A stretch of 64,000 nucleotides of DNA, taken from the NCBI RefSeq assembly GCF_035046485.1, contig NC_085138.1:326116129-326180128 (forward strand), written 5' to 3'. Both the position numbers and the translations under genes were made by a program. The notes beneath the pieces were generated by a model. That model worked only from the letters and a program-made list of their open reading frames with translations, searched no databases and was not told the origin of the DNA. The DNA comes from Aedes albopictus (taxonomy: Eukaryota > Arthropoda > Insecta > Diptera > Culicidae). Shown here piece after piece: positions 1-10,898 of the stretch (positions are counted from its first letter, which is position 1; each line of letters starts with the position of its first letter).

Positions 1-411
1 GTTAAACATACCAGAAAATAGTTATTTGATAAATCGTGAAACTAAAACTTTTATGATGATGTTTCGATTTAAGTTTTGGGAACACTGTTTGCAGAAAATT
101 TAGCCTAGCAGGCTGGATTAAATCATGTTATGCAAATTGTCAAAATCAAACATTTGAACTGCAGCAAAAACGAATGTTTCATTTTACGTTGGTAGGTATT
201 TAATAGTTGCTAGCACAATTTGTAGCTGTTTGTTTTGCCACCCAACGATATTATAGCATTCAGATATTCAAAAACCGGTGCCATGATATGCTGTGTATCA
301 TCAAACGCGTTCGACCACATCCGAATTGAAAATGCTTTGATAGCCATGTGCACAACAGAACATGTGCTCGATGAACAAATTGAGATTTGAATTATGAAAA
401 GAAATACATGT

Positions 412-492
412 GCTCCGGTGAGACTCGAACTCACGACTCCCAATTCGCTTCTATTCCTTCAAGCTACGGGGTCACTCGACTATCTCCGTCGC
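412..492 (-). repeat. tRNA-derived SINE head
   Basis: On the minus strand there is a B-box-like GAGTTCGAGTCTC (rc of about 420-432) and an A-box-like GATAGTCGAGTGA (rc of about 473-485) at tRNA-like spacing. The ends do not pair as an acceptor stem, so this is a tRNA-related SINE head, not a functional tRNA. The remainder of 1-400 holds nothing I recognise. Confidence 0.5.
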
Positions 493-779
493 CAGCAGGC
501 GTAGAACTGAACTCGATTCCACAGTCGCACATGATTATCTTCGTTTCACAATCCAAACCTTCTTCGGATGGGATTAGATGATGATGATGGCAGCTTTTGC
601 TAGATATAACCCAAATTAATCCACCTGGCGGTCATGGTGCCTTTCTCGAGCACAGTGCTGAAAATGTCATTTCTACATAGGTAGATTCAATCACCTACAG
701 CTCATTTCAGAAGCTGAATCGGAAAATATGGTGTTGAATAACTTGCGGCTAGATTAGTTCTACAAGATAGTCACGGAAA

Positions 780-1040
780 ACCCGCTCTTATACACAGACA
801 AAAATAATGAGATTTACACGTCATGAAACTTCATCTTACTCATGTAAACTTTATGTTATGATGGTTTACATGAAATATATTGAAAATTTGTGTTATATGT
901 CATGTAAACTTTCAGTGTCATGCTGAATTACATCATGTGAACTTTACATGATATGTGATGTGAACTTCTATGATATCCCACGCTCCAATTATGTGCATCA
1001 TATGTCACAGAACCTTACACACTTTTTTCGATCTGTGACC
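780..1040. repeat. Direct repeats of CATGTAAACTTT type
   Basis: Several imperfect copies of CATGTAAACTTT/CATGTGAACTTT occur close together, in AT-rich sequence. It resembles the interior of MITEs elsewhere in the window (for example 37361-37903), but I could not define its termini. Confidence 0.3.
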
Positions 1041-1954
1041 TTAAATTTAATTTAATGTGCATCCGTTATCGCACACAACACACTGCAATTCCTTGCTGTA
1101 GAAATAGTGAATATTAGAAGGTATTAGTCCCGATATTAAGAGGTGTCCAGCTCCAAATTACTTGGTTCGGGATTGGAAACTCAATAAAAAATCGCTGTGT
1201 TGAATTGTGCACCACTATCTAGAATTTTTAATCACCCACTTGGTTTATCTGGTCACCATTCTTGGACTCCGAACATCAACTTCATAATACAGCAGCAATC
1301 TTGAATTTTGAGCTATCATCTTTGAACTTCGCATATCTTCACTATTCCAAGTATAATAATATCCAGGTTGTAGCATTCCTATTTTTATACATGTTTTTAA
1401 ACATTGTTCAAAATCTCCGGGTGTTTCAATTCTTTTAATACTGCAAGCAATGCTTTAAACGTTCATCTGTAAGAAAAGTACGGAGATTTATCTTGGAATT
1501 AAGATCGAAGACAGTGAACAAATCGGAACATTACTACATACCCATATTGTAGGGTTTCGTACTCAAAACTCCATGAAACATCCGCCATTTTGAATTTTAA
1601 GCCACTGTCTTAGATATTCTGGTTGTCACATTTGAACTCCGGACATCTGCCCCATACCAAATATACCCATATTGCATGATTTTAGAGCCAAAAACTCCAT
1701 GAAACAGCCAATATCTTGAATTTTGGGCCGCTTTATTGGATTTTGAATCGTTATCCTTATCCTGGATATTTATTTTGGTCATCATATTTGGACTCAGGAC
1801 ATCTTCCCCATATCAAAAATACCCATATTGCATAGTTTTAGAGCCTAATACTCATTTTAAACAGCCGCCATCTAGAATTGTGGGCCATCAACTTGGATTT
1901 TGTGTCGCCATCTTAGATTTTGGGCCCCCATCTTGGATTTTGAGGGTCCATTAG

Positions 1955-2674
1955 GGTGGCCCACACTTATATGAAATACAAAAAATTTGAAAAATGCCAA
2001 GTCTCACCTCCTGAATTGGTTGTTTTGGACTCCCAGAAGCTACGTTCAAAATTTGAACAAAATCGATTAAGCCCAAGGGGGCGCTCAAAGTGCTTACAGT
2101 TTATATGGCAAAACGTTGCCAAATATATGTAGAAATTTCAAATTTTTGACTTTTGCTGCTAGGTGGCGCTGTAAGCGTTTAATAATAAAACCCTTTGGTA
2201 TTATTGTAGATGTATGCGAAACAACTTTGTCGAAGACCGACGCCTGTTAAAAAAGTTATACCCTAGGTAAAGTGGGGCGAAACATTATGGTTGTTTTTCC
2301 AGTACATGTAAAGGAATAATATCAATAAAGAAATCTCAATACTTCGCCCCACTTTGCCTAGGGTATAACTTTTCCCACAGGCGTCGGATCACTTTTCGGT
2401 CTGTGACAAAGTTGTTCGGAATATAGTCATCTACAATAATACCAAAGGGTTTCTTCAACAAAGCGCCACCTAGCGGCAAAAATCGAAAACTTAGAATTTC
2501 TACGTACATTTGGCCACATTTTCCCATATAAACTTTAAGCATTTTGAGCGCCCCTCTAGGCTTAATCGATTTTGCTCAAATTTTGAACGTAGCTTCTGGG
2601 AGTCCTAAACAACCAATTCAGGAGGTAAGACTTGGCCTTTTTCGAAATTTTTGTTTTTCATGGTGTGGGCCACC
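1955..2674. mobile_element. Foldback DNA element, TSD TTAG
   Basis: Two arms of roughly 325 bp (1955-2281 and 2342-2674) are imperfect reverse complements around a 60-bp spacer. Termini are GGTGGCCCACAC and GTGTGGGCCACC, flanked on both sides by TTAG. There is no transposase; short ORFs in the arms are by-products of the inverted repeat. It splits the CCATCTTGG repeat module, so it inserted later. Confidence 0.75.
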
Positions 2675-3869
2675 TTAGGTCCATCTTTGATAAGACGTTT
2701 TTATTCTGGTCACCGTTTTCGGGGACTCGACAACTTATCCAGACCGAACTATTGCATGGTTTTGTTTTAGAGCCTAAAACTCTTTAAAACAGGCATTATC
2801 TTGGATTTTTATTGCCATCTTGGAATCCGCTCATCTTCTTATACCGAATATACCTATAATGTATAATTTAAAACCGTTGCTTTTTAAATTAAGAGCCGCC
2901 ATTTTGGATTTAAGATCGCCATCTTGAATTTTGGGCCGACATGGTGGTTTTTCTGGTCTCCATTGATGATTTCGGCACAAAATTTATCAACCTCCCTGAA
3001 AGTTACAAAAATCGGTGAATTTGTTGTGTCGCATGATGGGATTTGGTTCAGCTTTATATATCCTTTTCGTGACGAACCAGCACATGTTTTATGTTATGTA
3101 AACTGTTTAAAAAAATACAGCCATTATTGTACTTGTATGTGAGCCACAAACAAATTTGTTTACGTTACTTGTAAGATTTACCACAATAAGTTAAACAAAA
3201 AGCGATCATAAAACGTAAAACATGAAAAAGTTTTGTCTGTCGCTTATTTTTTATTTCTGATTTATCCATGTAGTCAAAGCTAAACAAACAAAAGATGAAG
3301 AGTAGTTCTTCCAAATGAGGAACAATATATGTTGTTTGTTAGAAAATCTAAGTTTTGGAGAACCAAAGCTGAGGCGTTTGTATGGAGATTTCACTTTTTT
3401 GCGCTCCGTTCCGAAAGGAATAGGCGACTGCCCCTGTCATTTGACAGTTCGAGAAAAAGTGGAAAAGTGTAAACAAAAATAAGTGATTTTTATTCCAATT
3501 TTCGAATTGACAGTTTTTTTTTTATTTTGCCATCAAACTGATCAGTTTTTTGCTTTCATAAATTAGTTTTAATCGCAAATACATATACAAATTTGGAAAA
3601 GAATATAAAAATTTGTGTTGACGGTGGTTTACAGTAAGTAAAAGTTTCCTCTCAAATAGTGATGTATGTGGCAGAAGCCATCGTTTTGGTCATGAAAATT
3701 ATGAATTAAAACTTTAATAATAGAACTGTATAAAATGCTTGCGTAAAAGCTTTAAGCCTAATTTTTATCGTGAAAGAAGAGACAATGTGAATTGTCGCCG
3801 TTAGTTGTATTTTTCAGCTACTTAAACACAGCTTAGTTGTTGCCGCAGTTGTTGCAGTAGATCACATTA

Positions 3870-4232
3870 TGGACCAGCAAGCGGTCAGTGTTTCACCAAT
3901 GTTTACTAAAGGAAAGTTGATTATATTTACTGAACAGCTATTTTCCTTGATTTTAGAATACTTTCCTGCAAACAGTTCGTGTAGAGATCGACATTGTCGA
4001 TTTGTTTGACTTTGCTGATGGCAGCAAACGAAACTGGAAGGAGGGAAATGAAGTCTTCAAAAACGGTCATGTAATGGTAGCCGGAGTTACAAAAGTGGAA
4101 GGTTCATCCGTGCATATATTTTGTAGCTGTCTTCGTGGCTCAAATCCCTCCGAACCACCAAGGGAGGTTCGCATGATTTTATCCAGTGAGCTTAAAAAAT
4201 GGGAGGTGCGGCGCATCACTTTTCAGAATTAG
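3870..4232 (+). CDS. Small two-exon protein, 96 aa, resembling the region before a SWIM zinc finger
   Basis: Exon 1 is 3870-3884 (ATGGACCAGCAAGCG). A 72-bp intron follows (GTCAGT donor at 3885, TTTTAG acceptor ending 3956), then exon 2, 3957-4232, ending in TAG. The join is in frame and gives 96 residues. An AATAAA lies at 4258, just after the stop, so a short transcript is plausible. The segment with NGHVMVAGVTKVEG and the following CSCLRG resembles the N-terminal flank of uncharacterised animal SWIM/YqaJ-type proteins, where the Cys/His SWIM motif would come next. Here the protein stops before it. It could therefore be a truncated gene copy or part of a repeat. Function unknown. It is convergent with the THAP exon at 4320-4539. 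Confidence 0.45.
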
Positions 4233-4257
4233 TTTTGTTTGCTCTGAAGATTCTGTC

Positions 4258-4263
4258 AATAAA
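4258..4263 (+). terminator. Polyadenylation signal AATAAA
   Basis: AATAAA lies 26 bp after the stop codon of the 96-aa ORF. Confidence 0.4.
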
Positions 4264-4319
4264 AGTGGGAGATTATTATCAGTTACCAAATATGATTTAA
4301 ATAATGTATGAATACTCAC

Positions 4320-4539
4320 TGGGAGAATGGAAGTCAGTTATCTGGAAGTGACGACTGCAGACCACGGAGTACTGGGTAGGCGCATATTTTAACTTCAATA
4401 GTTTTACCCATTTCTGGTACCTTTTTCTATCACGTTGCTCGTTCGGGAATTTGTGGAACGATACAGCAGCTTCACGGTGCTGAGAGCAGGAAGGTACAAT
4501 GCACTTTACGCACGGTAGCTTCTTGTAGCATTCATCCAT
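4320..4539 (-). CDS. THAP-type zinc finger exon (partial gene)
   Basis: From ATG at 4539 the frame encodes a THAP domain, a C2CH zinc-binding DNA-binding fold found in animal regulators and in P-element transposases. Visible landmarks are CIVPSC near the start, SFHKFP, the Lys/Arg-rich middle, APTQYSVVCSRHF and the closing DF. A good splice donor (CCCA|GTGAGT at 4320/4319) ends the exon, so the track-like run to 4297 is intron. The next exon would lie below 4319 on the minus strand, antisense to the 96-aa ORF; I could not find it. Upstream (4540-4754) is the putative 5' flank, cut at 4754 by the mag-like retrotransposon. Whether this is a host gene or a transposon-derived fragment is unresolved. 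Confidence 0.55.
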
Positions 4540-4754
4540 TTTGGCACTCTGAAAATTCGCTCACAAATTGTTCATTGGGAGTAATTTATCTATTAACATT
4601 TGATTGAGCTTCTCCTACGATGCTTCTTATCGATTTTTTGTTGTTAAACTTACCGTTCAACTTGAAAACTTGCTCCGAAAAAAGTATGATTCTTGATGTG
4701 GATAAGCAGGCAGTGTTCTTTCGCTGGTCACTGTAATAAATCGTGTGTACAAAC

Positions 4755-4858
4755 TGTAGTAATTGAACCTCGTCGGTTGGTGGTTGAATACAGAATGAAT
4801 TTATTTCTCTGAATACTGTCAAATGTACACTATGATCAAAGACTACTTAGATGCTACA
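4755..4858 (-). repeat. 3' LTR of mag-like element
   Basis: 104 bp; differs from the 5' LTR at only one or two positions (GTCGG versus GTTGG near its end), which indicates a fairly recent insertion. Confidence 0.9.
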
Positions 4859-4872
4859 TTCTCTCCCTTTGT
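4859..4872 (-). promoter_or_regulatory. Polypurine tract of mag-like element
   Basis: The coding strand reads AAAGGGAGAGAA directly before the 3' LTR; this is the usual plus-strand primer position. Confidence 0.7.
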
Positions 4873-4923
4873 CAATTTTACAAATAATACAGTTTATGAA
4901 TATTAATATATTTAGTTAACAAA

Positions 4924-7900
4924 TTAGGAACGATTGCTTCTCAAACGTTTGGACCATACCGATTGATGTTGTTCTTCGTCTTGCAGTCGCTTATCGCTTA
5001 GATTAGTGTTTGATGATGTTAAGTTAGTTAATAGTGGATTATTAATTACAATTGGTTTTGTGTGATTTACGTGTCTTTCTGTTATTACACCAGAATCAAG
5101 ATTTTTAAGTTTGAGTCTGGTCCCATTTCGTTGAAGCACAATATGTGGCTGAGACGCGAAATTTGTAGTTAACTTATTCTTTCTCAACATGTTTTTCACG
5201 AGAACATGATCGCCTACATCTATCTTAGAATACTTTGCATGTTTCTTCATGTTAGTGTATAACCTGCCCTTTTCTTTTGAGTTTTTATCATTCTCTCGTG
5301 CTTTTGTTACATCAACTTTCCTCCTGATAGGTGGTAGTCTATCTCTAATATTCCACCCAAACAATAATTCTGAGGGACTAAAATTTGTAGATGAGTGTGG
5401 TGTAGCTCTATAAGAGTGTAGGAAATCTTGAAGATCGTTCTTCCAGTTTCTTCCAGTAGCGACGCTTATTCGAATAGTTTTCAAAAGGTTTCGATTCTGT
5501 CTTTCTACCAGACCATTCTGGAAAGCAGCATACGGTACAGTATGTTGAATGGTGATGCCGTTGACTGAACAAAATCTTGCGAATTCTTCCGATGCGAAAG
5601 GCTGCCCATTATCGCATACAATCATTTCGGGATAACCAAAACGTGCAAAAGCTTCTCGAAGTTTGGTTATTGTTAGATTTGCGGTCATTGTTGATTGATT
5701 TGCTACTTCAATGTATCTATGAAAATAAAATTAAATTTAAAATCGTCTTACATGTATGATGTATGAAGTACTGAAACCTCGAAAAATAATCAGTAATTAC
5801 AAGCAAGTGATTTCCCCCAGGTATTTCCATGAAATCTATAGCCAGCTTTTGCCATGGAAATGTTGGCATTTCGATCCTGGAAACAGGCTGATGTTTGGGT
5901 TCAGAAACCAGAAGGCATCCGGAACAGCTTTGCACAAATTGTTCCACCATTTTGTCCATGTGAGGCCACCAAACCTTTGTGCGCAGACGTCGTTTCATCG
6001 ACGATATACCCAGATGAGGATCGTGAGCTATCTGAAGGGTTCTTGTTTGTAAGCTTCTTGGTACAACTATTTTGTTATCCTTCATTATCAAGTTTCCATT
6101 ATTCATCAAGGAGCTGGCAATTTTCTTGTATCTGGACAATGTTTTCGGCCAACGGTTTGCCGGATAAGGTATCCATTGGATAAGTTCTTGCAATTCAATA
6201 TCATTGTTGGTAGCCGATTCAATTTCCTCAAAAGACACCGATCTTGGGCATGTGTCTACCGCTAAAATCTTCACGATCCTTTCTGATTCCTCATCAAATG
6301 TTGGATCTGAATCGGGAACACGTTGACAAAGCCTAGAGAGTACGTCTGCGATATTACTGTTTCCAGGACGATACATGACCTTGTAATCGTAGGACATCAA
6401 CCTCAATTTCCATCTCTCGATCCGAGGCGAGGGCCTCAAGCGATCTCCAAATATCGATACCAGCGGCTTGTGATCCGTGATCAACCAAAAGGTTAAACCG
6501 TAGACATATTCATGGAATCTTTCGCAGGCCCAAACTAAGGCAAGAGCTTCACGTTCTGTTTGAGCATACTTCCTTTCAACAGGAGAAAGTGTTTTGGATG
6601 CGTAGCAAATGATACGTCCATGATCTCCTTTGTGCCTTTGTACAAGTACAGCGCCTAATCCAACAGGGCTAGCATCGGCAATTATGAATGTTTCATCACA
6701 AGGGTCATAAAATCCTAAAGTCTCGTGTTTCATTAATATGGATTTTATTTTATCAAATGCTTCCTGATGCTCAGCTTCCCAAATAAATTTGGATTCTTTC
6801 CGAGTTAAACTGTTCAGCGGAAATGTGAGTGTGGCCATATCGGGAACGTAACGGTGAACGAAATTTACAAGTCCGAGAAAACTTCGAGTTTCGGCACACG
6901 AACGTGGTGGCTCCATTTTCTGTATTGCTTCCAATTTCTTTGGTGAAACAGAAACACCGCTACCAGAGATCAAATAGCCAAGAAAATCTATTTCTTTCAC
7001 ATTTGAAACAATTTTCTCGTTATTTAACAAAACATTGTGTTGATGGAGACGTTCAAGCACAAGTATTGTTCGTTGATGAAGTTCATCTCTGTTTTTAGCT
7101 GGTATCAGTATGTCATCTATGAAAATGATTAGCCACGGCATATCGGCGAATAAAGTTTCCATCACCTTTTGGAAAATTTCAGGGGCGGCAGATAGGCCAA
7201 ACATTAATCGTTTGTATCGCATCAAACCAAGAGGCGATATAAAAGTGGTTATATAACGGCAATCTTCATGTAGTAATACCTGATGGAATGCTTGTTTCAC
7301 ATCAAGCTTTGTGAAAACTTTGTTCCCGCCAATTTTACATGTCATTTGTTCCATGGTAGGTAATGGATGAACCTCTCGAACTATAGCTTTGTTAGCCTCA
7401 CGCAAATCAACTATGATCCTGACTTCTGATGAGCTCTTCCGTTTGACCAACATGGGTGAGACCCATTCGGAAGCTTCGTTCACCTTTTCAATTATGTCCT
7501 GATTAAGTATTTCCTTGAGTTTCTTTAAGGTTAACGCTTCTAATGGAAAAGGAATACGTCTAATTGATTGTCGAACTGGAGAGACTGTTTTATCGATTTT
7601 TATATTCGCCACAATCCCTAATAGAAATATTGTTCCATTCAGTGAATTTATTTATATATCTGTGAATTATTAATTACAAGTAAGTTAAACATTACCTTTC
7701 ATGTGAGGGAAGGTCACATTATCCACAGCTTGTACGAACTTCAGCAATCCCAATTTCTCAGCTGTATCTCCGGACATGAGTAAACATTTTCCACCCTCGA
7801 TAACGTACAATGTTGTTTCAGCGGTGTTCCCTTTCCATGTAATTTCCGTGTCAACTTCTCCAAGAACCTTGAGATTGTTGCCGGTTCCGTAGGCCTGGAA

Positions 7901-9095
7901 TGATTTCTTGCTGCCCTTTCTCACGCTGAACGCCGAAAATCCGGTTTCCTTTAGGGTTTTCCAATCGCGGTCACACAGCACGTCGACATCTGCTCCAGTG
8001 TCAATGATGAGCTTCATGGTAGTTCCACCGATACAAACAATCGCTGTTCGTTTCTTCGAGTCCAGATGGAAAAGATCGAATGTTTCCGCTTCTGTATCTA
8101 TTGCATCAGCTTCATCATCCGTGCGTTTGATTTCCCGAATGTACTGTTTCCTCCTGGTGCTTGGTCTGTCGGAATGGGTGGTTTCAGCAGAGTTTCGATC
8201 ATTATTGCGAACCTTCGTAACCTGACGGCAGCAACGGGCAAAATGTCCGACTATTCCACAAATGTGACATTTCTGATCTTTGGCAGGGCAGTTGTCGCTT
8301 CGGAATGCATGACGTCCGTTACATCGGGGGCACCGTTTCTGCTTGTAATTCCTCAACGTTTCCTTCGATTGTTGGTCCATTTTGTTGACTTTCAATACGC
8401 TTTCTTCCGCCGGGCAAGGAGTTCCGCTTGTTCCGCATTGATCCAACTGAGACTGCAACGACTCATGCGCACGAGCTGCAGCGATAATTTGATTCAACGG
8501 TAAATCACTCTTCAGAATTTTGGCCTTCAGTTTCAGATCCTTCGTGGTCGACATGATCTGGTTAACGATCAGCTTTTCAGTCTGATCGCCAAGTTCACAG
8601 TTTTCAGCAAGCTTCCGGAGTCGAAAAACAAACCTTTCAATGTTCTCACCTGGTAACGGAGACGCTTGCCGGAACTTCTGCAACTCGAACGCGATGGAGA
8701 TTCGGGGAATGAAATATCCGTCCAGTGCTTCAATAGCCAGGTGGTATCGATTTTCAATCGGATGATTTTCGTCCACATCGATCCGGTCAATAATTCTCCG
8801 TATATCCGGTCCACTGAATAGCGCCAGGGTTTTGAATTTAGCTTCGTGGTCTTCAATGCCTCTCCAATTTACATACGCGTCAAATTGCTTCTTCCATTCC
8901 TCCCAGCGAACGGTTACGCTTCCTTCAGCGTCTTCTACGAATGGTGGGATGAGAGGATTGACCTAGAGGGATAAGTTGAAATTACTTCCTCAACTGATAG
9001 TTGTTAGAGTGGTTTACAATAACCATATATCCTTGAAACATATACTAGTCCTACTAACGCTCTACCTTTTCCTGTTTGGTTTCTGTTGCTCCCAT
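4924..9095 (-). CDS. Gag-Pol polyprotein of mag-like element, four exons
   Basis: Exons (minus strand) are 9066-9095, 7696-8962, 5778-7617 and 4924-5716; their total of 3930 nt is exactly 1310 codons. Introns are 103, 78 and 61 bp, each GT...AG (AAG|GTAGAG..CTCTAG; AAAG|GTAATG..TATTAG; GAG|GTTTCA..CATAG). Removing them joins MGATETKQEK to the Gag body, Gag-protease to RT, and the two halves of the integrase in the conserved DYFSRYIEV region. Domains in order: Gag; Cys knuckles about residues 220-255 (CHICGIVGHFARCC); protease LIIDTGADVDVL about 330; reverse transcriptase with FIDDILI about 600; RNase H (DASPVGLGAVL, TDHKPLV); integrase H2C2 finger, then the core with IDFMEI, CDNGQPF and NGLVERQNR. 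All catalytic signatures are present and no other frame break was seen, so it may still be functional. Confidence 0.85.
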
Positions 9096-9525
9096 TTCAT
9101 AACAAATGAATTTCTATGGGCAACCCAAACTTTCCTGCTTTGAAATCCATCTTGGTTTCAACAGCTTTTCATATTTGGTTTGCGTTCCAAGGCAACTACA
9201 AACAACAAAACTGAAAATTTTCCTCAACCAAAAATTTACATACCATCGGCCACGCCATCTTCAAATCTTCCTGTTTTTACGATACCGCCCAATTCAAATC
9301 TGCTTCCTGAATCCGGACCTCTATGCCTTTTCCTGAATCTTGTACGCTGCCCGAATCTCGACCGCTCAATTTCCGCTTACTGAATCTTGCACTGAATCCG
9401 CTACTGTTCGACTTCCGCTTCCTGATCTGCTTCAGTTTCGTTTTCTCCTTCCAAATCGAATGGTGGTACACTGGGACTTGTTCCTGTAGATATTCTCCGT
9501 CTTTGGTGGGTTGAATAATCAGCAT

Positions 9526-9539
9526 CCGCAGTCGCCAAA
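9526..9539 (-). promoter_or_regulatory. Primer binding site of mag-like element
   Basis: Directly inside the 5' LTR the coding strand reads TTTGGCGACTGCGG. TGG is the complement of a tRNA 3' CCA end. The tRNA species was not identified. Confidence 0.6.
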
Positions 9540-9643
9540 TGTAGTAATTGAACCTCGTTGGTTGGTGGTTGAATACAGAATGAATTTATTTCTCTGAATA
9601 CTGTCAAATGTACACTATGATCAAAGACTACTTAGATGCTACA
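9540..9643 (-). repeat. 5' LTR of mag-like element
   Basis: 104 bp, TG...CA ends on the coding strand, next to TSD CAAAC at 9644-9648. Confidence 0.9.
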
Positions 9644-9789
9644 CAAACAACAAAAATAAAATCTCCACTCGTGACACTATCGACTTCAATAAAAAACTCA
9701 ACGCACTTTATTTAAAAACAGTTGTAAAAACAGTGAACAAAATCGGGTCTTTCATGCAATTATTTTGTTTACATTTTTCCACTTTTTCT

Positions 9790-10612
9790 TTAAACACTTG
9801 TAGATGGCGCCACTGTACGGTTCGCGCAGCCTATAGAGCCAGTTCCAACGGTGCTGCTCCGGATCACTAAAAGTCTTTGACCGATTCGGACCAACAGCAA
9901 AGAATGTGGCAAAATTCCTTTTCGATTTGTGCTAAAATTCGTTAAATCGTGCCGGTGCAGTGCCCTAAAAGCGAGTGAACTTTTTTTTTGCGCACAGACA
10001 TACATGCATACACACATACACACATACAGATATAATCTTAATTCGAAGAACTGAGTTGATTGGTATATTTGACTTGATCTTCCGAGCTTTCTATGAAACA
10101 GTAGGGTAATTGATCCGATCATGGAGGCGCACTGGGTTCATGTTTAAACCACAATTGTATCGCCCCAAGCAAACTTTTTACATGGATTGAGATGAAAATA
10201 AAAAAAATCTTTATCTACGAAAAAATAACGAAATATTGCCACTTTGAAGTTGTTATGAGCATTTCATTTGTATTTATCTGTAAGAACATTGTGTTCCTAA
10301 TGTTGCGGTATTTGTTCCTATTGTTGCGGTATTGTTGAAATCATATGGGATACCGCAACATTAGGAACACTACCGCAACAATAGGAACACAGCAGCAAAC
10401 ATATTAGGGGATTTTTTTTAAATAGGTTTTTGGGCAAAGCTTAAGCAAACAAATGGTGCAATCTCATAATTTAAGCACAACACATCTATTAAAAATACCT
10501 TTTGGTAATATTTCAGTCGAAAAAGTGCACAATGGCTATTACCGCAACATTAGCTCCTACCACAACGAAGGGAACAATTACCCTACACTAGTGTACGAGA
10601 AACGCAGAAAGG
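9790..10612 (+). mobile_element. 3' end of a tandem-repeat (HINE-like) element, split by a MITE
   Basis: It holds the conserved 3' module of the family: an AGTGAACTTTTTTTTTGCG stretch, CA/TACA-rich sequence (9998-10032), then TTAATTCGAAGAACTGAG, GATTGGTATATTTGACTTG and the terminal hairpin. The hairpin's first arm is CTTTCTATGAAAC near 10087-10099 and its second arm is GTGTACGAGAAACGC at about 10591. The MITE at 10102-10585 sits between the two arms. The 5' part was not found. 9644-9789 holds no recognised feature. Confidence 0.5.
10102..10585. mobile_element. MITE with TAGGGTAATTG termini
   Basis: Ends are TAGGGTAATTG and CAATTACCCTA. The interior has a hairpin made from a short repeat: GTTCCTAATGTTGCGGTAT and its inverse TACCGCAACATTAGGAAC, each partly duplicated (10292-10390). 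Coding capacity is absent; superfamily not assigned. Confidence 0.7.
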
Positions 10613-10790
10613 GTCCATCTAGCCGTAGCGGTAAGCGAGCGGCGACCATTCTGAGGATGATGAATTCGATCTTCAGTCGGTTCAGGAACTTTTCGGAATG
10701 GAAATTTCCTTGACTTCATGTGACCATTGTGACAGAGAAAACTTTGAGATAATAACTACGGGAGTGTTACACCAAGGTGATAAGCAGGCT
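10612..10790 (+). repeat. tRNA-derived SINE, degenerate
   Basis: A-box-like TAGCCGTAGCGGTAAGCG at about 10620 and a weak B-box TGAATTCGATCTT at about 10660, followed by a body with GGAAATTTCCTTGACTTC. The layout resembles tRNA-Lys-like SINEs common in Aedes (from memory). It is not a functional tRNA. Confidence 0.5.
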
Positions 10791-10828
10791 ATGTTCGAGT
10801 TGGGGTGTTACGCTAAGAGAAAGAAGAC

Positions 10829-10837
10829 TAAATAAAA
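10829..10837 (+). promoter_or_regulatory. TATA-like box upstream of candidate first exon
   Basis: TAAATAAAA lies about 70 bp before the ATG at 10899. Weak evidence on its own. Confidence 0.2.
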
Positions 10838-10898
10838 CACCTGTTACCAGGACATTCTATCTTATTAAACATATACCCGACTGCTCCTACGAACGCCC

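Larger units (their letters stand above)
616..3075 (+). mobile_element. Truncated tandem-repeat (Helitron/HINE-like) element, 5' part
   Basis: It begins TTAATCCACCTGGCGGT followed by GGTGCCTTTCTCG, the same 5' end as the element at 54565. It then runs into sentences of 'GCCATCTTGGATTTTGGGCC' type (about 1200-1950 and 2680-2950). Near 3030-3065 it reaches TGTCGCATGATGGGATTTGG, which resembles one unit of the 152-bp satellite at 57.5 kb. The CA-rich block and terminal hairpin of the family are missing, so the 3' end is lost. The foldback element at 1955-2674 lies inside it. The assignment to Helitron/HINE-type elements is by architecture only. Confidence 0.45.
4755..9643 (-). mobile_element. 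Ty3/gypsy LTR retrotransposon, mag-like, complete
   Basis: A 4889-bp element with 104-bp LTRs (TGTAGC...CTACA on the coding strand), flanked by an exact 5-bp duplication CAAAC (4750-4754 and 9644-9648). A purine tract AAAGGGAGAGAA precedes the 3' LTR and a PBS-like TGGCGACTGCGG follows the 5' LTR. Very short LTRs, a single gag-pol reading frame and two Cys/His knuckles of the Gag type seen here fit the mag lineage (Bombyx mag has LTRs of under 100 bp). The element sits just upstream of the THAP exon. The polyprotein is interrupted by three intron-like gaps. Confidence 0.9.

Noticed and set aside
412..492. Functional tRNA gene
   Set aside because: A and B boxes are present but no acceptor stem or coherent anticodon arm forms; better a SINE head. 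The same applies at 10620, 11582, 30066 and 40031.
2336..2542. 68-codon ORF in the foldback arm
   Set aside because: Lies wholly in an inverted repeat arm; no similarity to a protein family.
4586..4822. Protein MTVFREINSFCIQPP, found again at 9401-9607
   Set aside because: It is the translated LTR of the mag-like element, hence present twice; not a gene.
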